The notes below the pieces were generated by a model. That model worked only from the letters and a program-made list of their open reading frames with translations, had not been told where the DNA came from and did not search any database. This document shows positions 1-7,321 of a DNA stretch of 21,672 nt, piece by piece. Positions within the stretch are counted from its first letter, which is position 1. Each line of letters begins with the position of its first letter. A program made the position numbers and the translations under genes. Source of the stretch: Bremia lactucae (lineage: Eukaryota > Oomycota > Peronosporomycetes > Peronosporales > Peronosporaceae); the NCBI RefSeq assembly GCF_004359215.1, contig NC_090610.1:158728-180399 (forward strand), in the 5' to 3' direction.

Positions 1-265
1 AGAAAGGTGCCGTCGACGATGGAAGAGGCAATCCAAATTGCCTTAGTTGAGGAGCAATCCTACAACAGTGCCTCGGCGACAGCTTGGTATAAGCCGTCGG
101 CCGAAAGAACAGATGCCACTCCGATGGAGTTGGGCAATGCAGACGTTGTCGGTTATAAATGCGGCAAGCGCGGCCATATGATGGCTCGCTGCTATGCCAG
201 GGTCCCTGCTGGGGCAAAGATGCCCAGCAAGAGGACTCCCTTCCCAAAGGGCGATGGCAAGAACC
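1..265 (+). pseudogene. Ty3/gypsy gag, 3' part with zinc knuckle (cut by window edge and gap)
   Basis: The frame is open from base 1 and runs into the N gap, so both ends are missing. It encodes the end of a retrotransposon Gag: an acidic stretch (MEEAIQIALVEE), a PMELGN motif that commonly precedes the nucleocapsid, then a CCHC-like knuckle (151-192) and a basic tail rich in Lys and Pro. The knuckle reads GYKCGKRGHMMARC. The first zinc-binding Cys of C-X2-C-X4-H-X4-C is Gly (codon ggt at 151-153, one base from tgt). Gag would package element RNA in virus-like particles, and loss of this ligand should damage RNA binding. Family assignment is by motif recognition. The copy lies tail to tail with the gag on the other side of the gap. 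Confidence 0.75.
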
Positions 266-365
266 NNNNNNNNNNNNNNNNNNNNNNNNNNNNNNNNNNN
301 NNNNNNNNNNNNNNNNNNNNNNNNNNNNNNNNNNNNNNNNNNNNNNNNNNNNNNNNNNNNNNNNN
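266..365. other. Assembly gap (100 N)
   Basis: Exactly 100 Ns, the usual placeholder for a gap of unknown size. The two flanks are gag pieces in opposite orientation, so the join across the gap should not be taken as proven. Confidence 0.98.
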
Positions 366-1112
366 TCTGGACCTCCTAACTCGTGTCATCTTGGAGGACG
401 ATACGATGTCAAACTAGCTTGAGCCTGTCTCAAGCTAAAGTCCTCCTGTTCCGCAACGGATATTGCTTCTTATCCGTAAGACCTTGCATGAACACCGTAA
501 TCAAGGTGTGTTCATGAACTGGGTAATTTGTTATACAACTCGCTAAGAGTCGTATGTGCTGGACATATGAGTGAACATCACGCTTGCCTTGCTTGAGTTT
601 CAGAAGCTCTGAACGAGCTCTGAACTCAGCCCTTGGTGGCTCAAATGTCTGTTTGAGCCGGGCTTTAAAAGGCTCTAGCGACCCAAAGACGTATGGGTCG
701 CGCAACTTAAGCCCCAATGCCCAAGTTTTGGCACGACTCGCCAAATTTGATTGAGCGAATGCGACTTGCATTTGCTCGTCGATGATGTGACGTGCCCTTA
801 TGGCATCGTCCAACTCGACAAACTATCTCAAGAGGGAGTCTTCATCGACATCTCTAAGTCCCTATACTTAGAGATGTCAATCTTTAAAGTTTCGGGACTA
901 CGCGTTTGCGTCATCCCAGATACAGGGGTCTGTACCTGTTGTAACCTCAACAGTTCTGCCTGTTGAGAGCCTTGCTGATTCAGCAAGGCTACTCTTTTTT
1001 TCATCTCGTCAAGTTCATGTTGTATGAACTTGGCGATGGCTGAACGGAGGGCATCTCTGTCCAAATTGGACAGCATTGCCAAGATTGCATCGTTTCCTAC
1101 GGTCGAACTCAT
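366..1112 (-). pseudogene. Ty3/gypsy gag pseudogene (5' and central parts)
   Basis: Reading leftward, ATG at 1112 opens a Gag N-terminus (MSSTVGNDAILAML) with a predicted helical stretch, then a retrotrans_gag-type core (LASRAKTWALGLKLRDPYVF, FEPPRAEFRARSELLKLKQGKRD). The reading breaks several times. There is a frameshift near 828, an in-frame TAG at 825-823 where the family has Trp, and a second shift plus apparent internal deletion near 470-480. After that the frame resumes with AEQEDFSLRQAQ, and a TGA follows at 388-386 where Arg is expected. The gap removes the zinc knuckle. It lies downstream of the leader and LTR at 1113-1699 in the same orientation, so this was the gag of that element. 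A 23-bp hairpin (415-437, 9-bp arms) lies inside the coding remnant. Confidence 0.85.
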
Positions 1113-1245
1113 TCGTTCGACCGTACTACTTTCTATATCACTTAAAAAGGAGTAGCTTTCACGGGAAACGTGATGCGTATTCTCACTATGTCCATGTTAG
1201 ATGTGGAAAACGTGGTCCTTGGACGGACTACAAAGTGCTACCAGG
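1113..1245 (-). other. Retrotransposon 5' leader with primer-binding-site-like sequence
   Basis: This is the 133 bases between the LTR end and the gag ATG. Immediately inside the LTR, on the minus strand, the sequence reads CC then TGGTAGCACTTTGTAG (about 1243-1228). A TGG two bases inside the 5' LTR is the expected form of a tRNA primer binding site. I cannot name the tRNA from the sequence alone. The leader at 15908-16072 is recognisably related next to its LTR (about 17 of 24 positions). Confidence 0.6.
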
Positions 1246-1699
1246 TGTAACGGGGCACTACGACTTGTACTGCTTCAGTACAAGTCCACTTCGCACTGCT
1301 TAAGTTGCGAGTGGTGCCTTACGTTATTTCACGTACACTAGTACGTGCAGAGGAAGACTTCTCTTTTAAGGTAACTAGCTTGAAGAGGGTAAAATGAAAA
1401 ATGTATTAATATAATTAAGTGTCTCTCTGTCTATCTTGTAAATGCTAACTTAATTATATTCTAATACTAAACATGTAATTGAATTCTTAATTTTATCTTA
1501 TCTGTATCTATCTTTGATTACCTCTACAGCTAATTAGTCTGCGGAATACATAGATATAATGGTCTATACCTATTTATGGATAAGATTTTTGAACATTACT
1601 ATATAAAGTAATATCCTTCAAATATTATCTACCTTTTAGATAATATATTAAGTAACAACCTTTAAGTGTTAATTTCATGTAACGATACACCCCGTTACA
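1246..1699 (-). repeat. 5' LTR of a minus-strand Ty3/gypsy element (LTR type A, copy 1)
   Basis: The block is bounded by TG..CA ends inside longer inverted termini (TGTAACGGGG at 1246, CCCCGTTACA ending at 1699). On the minus strand it is followed by leader and gag, as a 5' LTR should be. The outer 22 bases (1678-1699) form a near palindrome that recurs at other LTR ends in the window. Related copies are at 16073-16587 (similar layout) and 3774-4112 (partial). They share a block around CTTCACGTACAC and an AT-rich tract beginning TATTAATATA. No matching 3' LTR was found. Confidence 0.75.
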
Positions 1700-1760
1700 A
1701 AAGACCCCTGCGATAATACGTTTTAGTAATATCAGATGAGTTAGTTCATACACAACGTTG

Positions 1761-2003
1761 CTAGTGTAACAAAGCTACCTCTCTCCTAAAGTCAGAGGAA
1801 GAGTTATAGACTAACAGAGTCACTTAGTTCTGTAAAATTAGTAAGTGTAACAACTTAAGAGTCGTACAAGCTCGTAGAGTAAAAGGCATCCGAGTTCAAG
1901 GGCTCGAGTGGTTTGTAGAGCTAAGTGGCAATGAGTGTCCGAGAGTGTATGCCTTGGAAACGTGTAACTTTCGCAGATCATAGCGCAAGCCTTAGTAAAA
2001 TGC
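1761..2003 (+). repeat. LTR-like repeat type C, copy 1
   Basis: This stretch matches the reverse complement of 17982-18214 along its length. Shared landmarks in order are CTAGTGTA, GAGGAAGA, GAGTCGTACAAGCT, TCCGAGAGT-like and AAGCCTTAG. No open reading frame is present. It abuts the outer end of the LTR ending at 1699, so that LTR may have inserted beside or into it. It may be an LTR piece or another dispersed repeat; its true ends are not visible. Confidence 0.6.
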
Positions 2004-2237
2004 AACACGCTTTTTCTAAAAACGGATCTTTATTCATGTTTGAATGTAAAAAAACTTACCTTAATTATTTTTAAATAGATTTCCAACGCCAGCTCTCTAT
2101 CTGGTGGCTTCCACGCGTATTACCCTTTGTAAATGGAGTTTAAATACTTTTACTATTTTATATTACAAGAAGGATATTTTTTACCAATAACGTAATTGTA
2201 CCAAATTAACGCTTAAAACCCGAAGGGTACCCCGTGA
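2004..2237 (-). repeat. Possible decayed LTR (ends uncertain)
   Basis: A non-coding, AT-rich stretch. It sits just beyond a polypurine-like tract on the minus strand, and its first minus-strand bases are TCACGGGGTACCC. That would fit a 3' LTR of the element whose integrase/chromodomain lies at 2844-3720. The canonical TG start is not preserved and the far end cannot be placed. Confidence 0.3.
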
Positions 2238-2247
2238 CCCCCCTTAA
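2238..2247 (-). other. Polypurine-tract-like sequence
   Basis: The minus strand reads TTAAGGGGGG directly before the possible LTR start TCACGGGG. It closely resembles the tract at 11965-11980 (TTAAAGGGGGGA), which supports a plus-strand priming site of a minus-oriented element. Confidence 0.45.
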
Positions 2248-2843
2248 CAGACTGTTAACATTGAGTTACAGCATTCACTTTTAAATCCTCCTCTTTGTGG
2301 TTGTCAGCAGCTAACCATACAGCTCTTATTTGCATAGCTTTGTCCTTGGTACCTACACTTGATCACCGACATCTAGTCGAAAACGATGAGTACTTGAAAT
2401 ATGGTAGTCACACTCCGTCTAAGATCAAGGACGATGTATCCCAAACCAACACGCTCAAGCGTGAGGATAAATCTCGTCGGGCTGCAAATTCGTTCTTATT
2501 ATGACGGAACTTCCGATCGAATAACATCCTAACGAGTCGGTAAAAAACGAACGAACATGATTTTCGATTGGCCTATTGGGCCCGCCGCCTTCGAAGTATT
2601 TATATCTTAGAGAGTCGGCCGATGCGGCCGACATTCGTCTCGAGCTAAAACTCGCTTTGATTTTGCAAAGCAAAGGCTGAATGTAAATTAAGGACGCTTT
2701 ATCGGCCAAAAAACGAGGCTAGGCCGTGCCAGCACTCTAGAACTTCAGTAACACATGCAACCGCTGATCCAAGCCACAATAAGGTCCAGGATTCGTCCAT
2801 TCCCACCACTATTGGTGGAAGCGTCGTTCGACGCTTGTTGACC
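2248..2843. other. Non-coding region between pol remnant and polypurine tract
   Basis: No supported gene. A plus-strand frame of 69 codons (2295-2504) begins at TTG, has no Met, and encodes a short hydrophobic segment (ALICIALSLVPTL) followed by a charged tail. See the findings for why it is only a curiosity. In position it corresponds to the antisense gene at 12097-13605 of the other element, but no sequence similarity is evident. Confidence 0.5.
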
Positions 2844-3720
2844 TTAAGCGTGGCGCTCAAGAACGTAAACAGTGTAGAAACAATCTTGCCGAAGGGGTAC
2901 CTCGTACTGCCAAGAATTTTTACTGAGGGGTTCCAAACCACTTCTGAGATATTACTATTGACCCTTGTGACGACGACGCTTTAAAATTCCTAAACGTGGA
3001 ACTGAAAGCTTCTTTGCTTGTCGAGAAACGCAGGAAGGTGCCCAAATTTGGAAGGATTTTTTTTAATTTTTAAAGCACGAGGTGCAACTTCTCCATGAGA
3101 AAGCCCGTGATGCGGTTCGAAATCGTCTTTTGACGTTGAAGCGTCATCAACCCTTTTGACGTTGAATCGTCATCAACCCCTCAAATAAGTTCAGATGGTC
3201 AAGTCAATCAGAACCTAATCTGCGGCACAGATTTTTGTCTCGGCGCAAGTGCCTTTAATCCACTTGGGAAGGATCTTGATTCGGCTTAAGAAAGCCAATG
3301 TAGAGAAACAATTTTCATCACACTTTAGAAAGCCAATGTAGAACACTGGGTATGTACGCACCTTGCGCGGAAGGTTTAGCGTCAGCTAGGCCCTTCTTGG
3401 CCACGACCGTAAATGGTCCATTAAAGCGGACGCAATTTTATGTTAAAAGAGCGCCGATACTGCTTTAATAGGTAAGGTTTTAGCATTTTAGCAACACTTG
3501 GTCACCGAACACATATTGCTGAATACAGCTTTTGCCTATATCATCCGCTTGTTCTTTTTGTTTGTCTTGCATATCAGCCATTCTATCACGCAGATGTCGA
3601 AAGCTATTTTAACGCGTTGCGAGAAACTCGCTAATCTGTTCCTAACAGGACCAAACAAAGATCAGCAAGCCAGTCGGGTATTTCCATCGCACCAATTCCG
3701 AGTTACGTAGTGGTAGCGCC
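2844..3720 (-). pseudogene. Chromovirus integrase C-terminus and chromodomain, heavily decayed
   Basis: Read leftward in several frames, this is the 3' end of a Ty3/gypsy pol. Near 3605-3545 it gives RHLRDRMADMQDKQKEQ, the helix before the GPY/F module, then FGDQVLL. Near 3430-3400 it gives FNGPFTVVAKKG, the GPY/F module itself, and then LPRKVRTYPVFYIGFLK in another frame. At 2987-2844 a chromodomain remnant appears (LKRRRHKGQ, two stops, then PLSKNSWQYEVPLRQD) ending in TAA. Chromodomains on integrases direct insertion to marked chromatin. There are many shifts and stops. The stretch CTACATTGGCTTTCT is duplicated about 38 bp apart inside it. The orientation agrees with the polypurine-like tract at 2238. 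Confidence 0.75.
3128..3179. repeat. Tandem 26-bp repeat, two units, each near-palindromic
   Basis: Units 3128-3153 and 3154-3179 differ at one base. Each contains TTGACG..CGTCATCAA, so each can fold on itself. The repeat lies in the linker between the GPY/F module and the chromodomain of the pol remnant, where it would give a repeated GLMT.QRQK peptide. Confidence 0.8.
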
Positions 3721-3773
3721 AACAAAACGCGTGGTTGTCTGACCGTTTACTTAGGATGAGGCATAGCCTGTCC
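3721..3773. other. Short spacer between pol remnant and LTR fragment
   Basis: 53 bases with no recognisable content. The five bases before the LTR-like start (3769-3773) do not match those after 4428, so no target-site duplication is visible. Confidence 0.5.
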
Positions 3774-4112
3774 TGTACCGGGGCACATTTCACTAGTACT
3801 GATCAGTACTAATTAACCTTACACTGATAAAAGTGTAGGTGAGGTGCCTCGAAACTTCACGTACACAAAGGTACAGAGGATGGTTTCTATGAAGCTAAGG
3901 GTCTTTAGCTTAAAGTTTTAGCTAGATTAAGGCTTTAGAATAGAGAAAAGTAAAACTGTATTAATATATTTAGTTTCCTACGTAACGCTCTTCTATCTAC
4001 TACTGAACTTGATTTATAAAAATTAACTAAATGTAGTGCCTCCTTGCGCACCGCACAATCGTGTCTTGTAACGATTGGTGGGGTTGATTTAAACTTAAAT
4101 CAATCAATCAGT
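3774..4112 (-). repeat. LTR type A, partial copy 3
   Basis: It starts with TGTACCGGGGCAC, one change from the TGTAACGGGGCAC at 1246, and follows the same order of landmarks: CTTCACGTACAC, GTACAGAGGA-type, AAGCTAAG, TATTAATATA, CTTCTATCTACT, GGGGTTGAT, CAATCAATCA. Type A similarity stops after about 4112, shortly before a gag scrap. The strand is given by analogy with copy 1. Confidence 0.65.
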
Positions 4113-4137
4113 ACTTGTGCAAGTACGCCGCTAGCCC

Positions 4138-4276
4138 AGGGCTTTAAAGGATCCAAAAACGTACGGGTCGCGCAACTGAAGGCCTAGTGCCCAAGTTTTG
4201 GCACGACCTGCCAAATTGACTAGGCAAATGAGACGTGCATTTACTCGTCGGCGATGTGACGAGCCCTTATGGCATC
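4138..4276 (-). pseudogene. Gag fragment trapped between two LTR ends
   Basis: About 139 bases closely matching 661-800 (the gag at 366-1112) in the same orientation. On the minus strand it encodes LAGRAKTWALGLQLRDPYVFGS. It has neither start nor end and stops abruptly at a type B LTR end. Confidence 0.8.
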
Positions 4277-4428
4277 GTGCATCACATACACAAGAATTGG
4301 TCACAAATGTGAACCACACCCGAGTGCTGGGTCTAATTACTATTATTTAGTAATTGACCATCCCCTTAAGTACACCAAGTGTACTTCACGGGGACTGTGT
4401 AACATTAGGGCAACTTGAGCCCGTTACA
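4277..4428. repeat. LTR type B, end fragment
   Basis: It matches 11814-11964 almost base for base, including ACCACACCCGAGTGCTGGGT, the AAGTACAC/GTGTACTT hairpin (4368-4386) and the CCCGTTACA terminus. The minus-strand sequence outside the terminus is not purine-rich, unlike that at 11965. Confidence 0.85.
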
Positions 4429-4724
4429 ATAAACCTTTGTGGTGTCGCTGAAGTTTAAAATATTAAGAAAGAAAGGTATGTACTATCTCAGCACTTTCTC
4501 AATGTACTGCAAGTTTCGAAAATTAAGCTCACCGCATAAAAAGTCATTGGTCATCATAGCTCACAATCGGTTTGGTTTTCCTACGAAAAAGTTTTCGATT
4601 AATATTGCAATCGAACAAAACCTCGGTTTTCTTTTCCTTTTCACCATTATCTCTTAGTTGGCTTTTGAATTGCGCACACGAGCTGCTACTGCTTTTCATG
4701 GCGCGCATTACGATACTCACCGCT
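4429..4724. other. AT-rich spacer, 3' flank of the FYVE-GAF gene
   Basis: No supported gene. A plus-strand frame (4439-4657) is open but low-complexity, with an alternative start. No AATAAA for the minus-strand gene is visible here. Confidence 0.5.
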
Positions 4725-6150
4725 TTACTCGACCATCGCGTCTAATTTTGCCTCCATTCGCGCCATGGCATTTGCTAACTTGTCGATATCAGCCGTGTGT
4801 TGGCCTAATGTGTGAAACATTGCTCCTTGCTGTGTTGCTAGCTGCTGCTGAGTTTCCGTCGTACGGCACAGCAAATCCATCAACATCGTCTCCATCTTAG
4901 GACCTGCACTCACCTGACCATCGCCAGCATTGGTCGCAACAAGATCCTGCGACGCGCTGGCCGCAGGGTGCGCAACCACCTGATTTGCAATCCCAATTCC
5001 AGATCTACGAAGGGAATCTGCCGGCCGCTTAAATCCCTCGGCCTGCTGATCGTTCGTCTCGATAATTTCTACAGCGTCACCATTATCAAGAGGCGCGGCC
5101 ACAGCATTCTTTCGATCTTCTAAATTTTTCATCGCCACGTTCGACAGCTTCTCCAACGTCGCAATGTCGCATGTGTTGCGCGGTTGAGTGTCAAACACGA
5201 ACACCGTTCCCAAAAGATGGCCAGATGGCGTGCATATCGGTGCACCGGCATAAAAACGAATCTTGGCCGCGCCCGTGACAAGAGGATTTTTGGCAAATCG
5301 CTTGTCCAGAAGCGTATCCATAACTACCATCGGTTCCTTGGACATGATGGCATGCGCGCAGAAAGAAACCGAACGCGGAACTTCGTTCTGCGCTAGCCCC
5401 ACACTTGCTTTAAACCACTCGCGGTCTTCGTCCAGTAGACTCACGGCCGCGATGGGACTTTTTAAGGCATTGCTCGCCAAGTCACAGATAATATCAAACA
5501 CATCTTCTGACGGCGTATCCATAATGTCAAAACCTCGCAATACCTCAAGACGCCCGGATTCTGCTGGGACGATCGGGGGTTTCGGCCACGGGTGATCCCA
5601 GCTAAAGTCGAGAGGGTAATTAAATTCCGGCTGTTGAAAGTCGCGGGTGAAGTGCGACAGATCGCCCTCCGAGTTTCCAGTAGGTGAGTGAAAGTTTTGC
5701 GCCTCCCAATGTTCCTCGCGTGGGGGCGGAGGCGACGCGGTGCCTGACGTCGGGGCCGGTGGTGGCGCCTGCGGGTTCGCCTGGCCATTCGCATGCGATA
5801 GGATGCACGACATACAGACACGAACTAGTGAACGACCTATTACGGGTAGCTCGGCCTCTTTCTTTAGCGTACAATTGCCGCAAACTACTTCGCCGCACTA
5901 CCGTCGTCCGCACAGACAACACGAGCAGCACAAAAGTCAGTCTCTTAAAGGATTACACAAGTTGCAACGTATTAACTCATACCTTGCGACAGTGATGCTT
6001 TCGTCGAAAGCGCGTGAAGTTTCGCGTGCACACATGGCATCTGTATCGCTCCGTATCGAGTACCCAGTCGTCCTGGTGACGCAACTGGTCAATGGTCAGT
6101 ACATCGTTGCCACCAATCGTGCTACTTCCCTTGAGTCCTTTGCGCGACAT
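4725..6150 (-). CDS. FYVE zinc finger and GAF domain protein, two exons
   Basis: Exon 1 is 6150-5983 and exon 2 is 5897-4725, joined in phase 0 across an 85-bp intron, giving about 446 residues. Splicing restores a complete FYVE finger (residues 29-87) with WVLD, RKHHCR and RVC signatures and eight Cys ligands (38, 41, 54, 57, 62, 65, 84, 87). FYVE domains of this type bind PI3P on endosomal membranes. A Pro-rich linker follows, then a GAF domain (about 174-317) with FCAHAI and LGTVFVFDTQPR, and a Gln- and Met-rich C-terminal helix (about 400-446) likely to form a coiled coil. The start at 6150 is the first ATG in frame; a TAG lies in frame at 6171-6169. An upstream exon is possible because TTTAG sits just before. 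Membrane targeting is inferred from the family; the GAF ligand is unknown. Confidence 0.88.
5898..5982 (-). other. Intron of the FYVE-GAF gene
   Basis: 85 bp, GTATGA at the 5' end and CGGTAG at the 3' end on the minus strand, with a CTGAC branch-point candidate. Removal joins HHCRK to CGEVVCGNC, reconstituting the fourth to sixth zinc ligands, which is strong functional support. Confidence 0.9.
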
Positions 6151-6621
6151 ACTGCCGAATTGTTTCACCTAAATCTAGGCACGACTACAAACGGGCGGGG
6201 GGGAAGAAGTCCTTCAGTCTTCGTGAGCCAATACGGCGCACACCCAAGAGCTGCGGGCTTACGGCGAAGGGCGTTGCGCTGATGCTGCAACAAGGAACAC
6301 TAGACGATAAGGTGGGGAAGGGGTGAGTAAGTCAAACAGCCTTCGAGTGCTCTCTTTCTCTTGCTTGATGACTTCTACTCCGCGAGTCGAGTCAGCCGCC
6401 AAACTGAGGTGCGGACAGGGCCCTCTTTGTTGTGGAGAGAGCGCATACAAACTCCAAGCTCCTAGCGCCACCTAGAAAAAAGCCATGTAGGCTCGTTTAT
6501 CTCCAACTCGCCCCTTCGTCAGCTGTCGTGCCATCGTAACGGTTAAAATGGAAGCTAAAATTGGGTTTCCACGCAAAAACTTTCGCGGGCGCTTTCTTTA
6601 AATTCGCCGAAAACAGCGTCG

Positions 6622-6789
6622 ATGCATGAATTTATCGAAACAAAAAGGCAAGATTTTTTTGCGCAACTAGGTGACGTCTACCCGTTTTTGCTCGATGCCC
6701 ACTCTAAAGCTGCTGCCATTTGTTTAAAAGGGAGGCAGCTACTCGAATGTTGTGGCTTTGCATTCGAATTGCTGCCTCCCTATCATTGA
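6622..6789 (+). CDS. Small ORF of 55 codons, unknown
   Basis: ATG at 6622 to TGA at 6787-6789. The product starts MHEFIETKRQDFFAQLGDVY and has balanced composition with three Cys. No family is recognised. Its 3' half contains the inverted repeat at 6730-6780. It could be a real small protein, an upstream ORF in a long VPS34 leader, or chance. Confidence 0.2.
   Translation: MHEFIETKRQDFFAQLGDVYPFLLDAHSKAAAICLKGRQLLECCGFAFELLPPYH
6730..6780. repeat. 51-bp imperfect inverted repeat (hairpin)
   Basis: Outer arms GGGAGGCAGC and GCTGCCTCCC (10 bp, 6730-6739 and 6771-6780) and inner arms TCGAATG and CATTCGA (7 bp) are separated by a symmetric 3x3 internal loop, with an 11-base terminal loop. All 17 arm pairs are perfect. 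No flanking duplication is apparent. Confidence 0.85.
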
Positions 6790-7321
6790 AAGTCTAGGTG
6801 ATTTGGCACATAAAGGGACTGTATATACATATCCCAGAAACGTCAGCACGGAACTACATTACTTCGCGCACGGATATTGTGAAGAAAATCTCATGGGGTT
6901 CCGCGTGGCTGGCGCAATCGAAGCAACAGCCAAACAATCTCTTTCAAGCCAGAACTTTGTACGCAGAACCTCAAAGTCTAACGAGCGCTGGTTAGATGTT
7001 GATTTTTATTTGCTAGTGATCAACACTGAATGAGAGCTGTTCCGACTGTTTGACTCGTTTACTCAGATAGATTTTGGCCCCGCCAGCATCGAATGGACTT
7101 TGCATTTGTGGCCATATCGAATGCAATTGTGGGCCGCAATCGCATTTTGTGAATGTTGATATCACTTCCTTTTTTATGCTCACACTTAAATTTGCTCACA
7201 TAGAACTTTGCCAACGTCTTGTAGGACAGCAAACGTGCAAACAGTTTAAGATAGACATAAATAATAATTTACATGCATTTTGAATAGGTGTGATTTAGAT
7301 TTTATTGCAAAAAACACGGTC

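Larger units (their letters stand above)
6151..7321. promoter_or_regulatory. Shared upstream region of two divergent genes
   Basis: About 1.17 kb separates the start codons of the FYVE-GAF gene (leftward) and VPS34 (rightward). It should hold both promoters. I see no oomycete initiator motif I can defend. It holds a 51-bp imperfect inverted repeat (6730-6780), a G-run (6195-6202), recurrent CGAATG/CATTCG words (6744, 6761, 7089, 7115) and short frames (6622-6789, 6752-7033, 7074-7283) with no recognised product. Confidence 0.5.

Noticed and set aside
415..437. 9-bp-arm hairpin considered as a terminator or regulatory site
   Set aside because: It falls within gag coding remnant (FSLRQAQ segment) and is explained by the coding sequence.
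5263..5595. Plus-strand frame of 110 codons inside the FYVE-GAF gene
   Set aside because: It is antisense to the GAF coding sequence, starts inside it and resembles no protein; a shadow of a strongly coding strand.
5740..6282. Plus-strand frame of 180 codons across the FYVE-GAF intron
   Set aside because: It overlaps a well-supported intron and FYVE exon on the other strand, and its composition is not protein-like.
6752..7033. 93-codon plus-strand frame upstream of VPS34
   Set aside because: It begins at GTG inside the hairpin, has no recognisable family, and cannot be told from chance.
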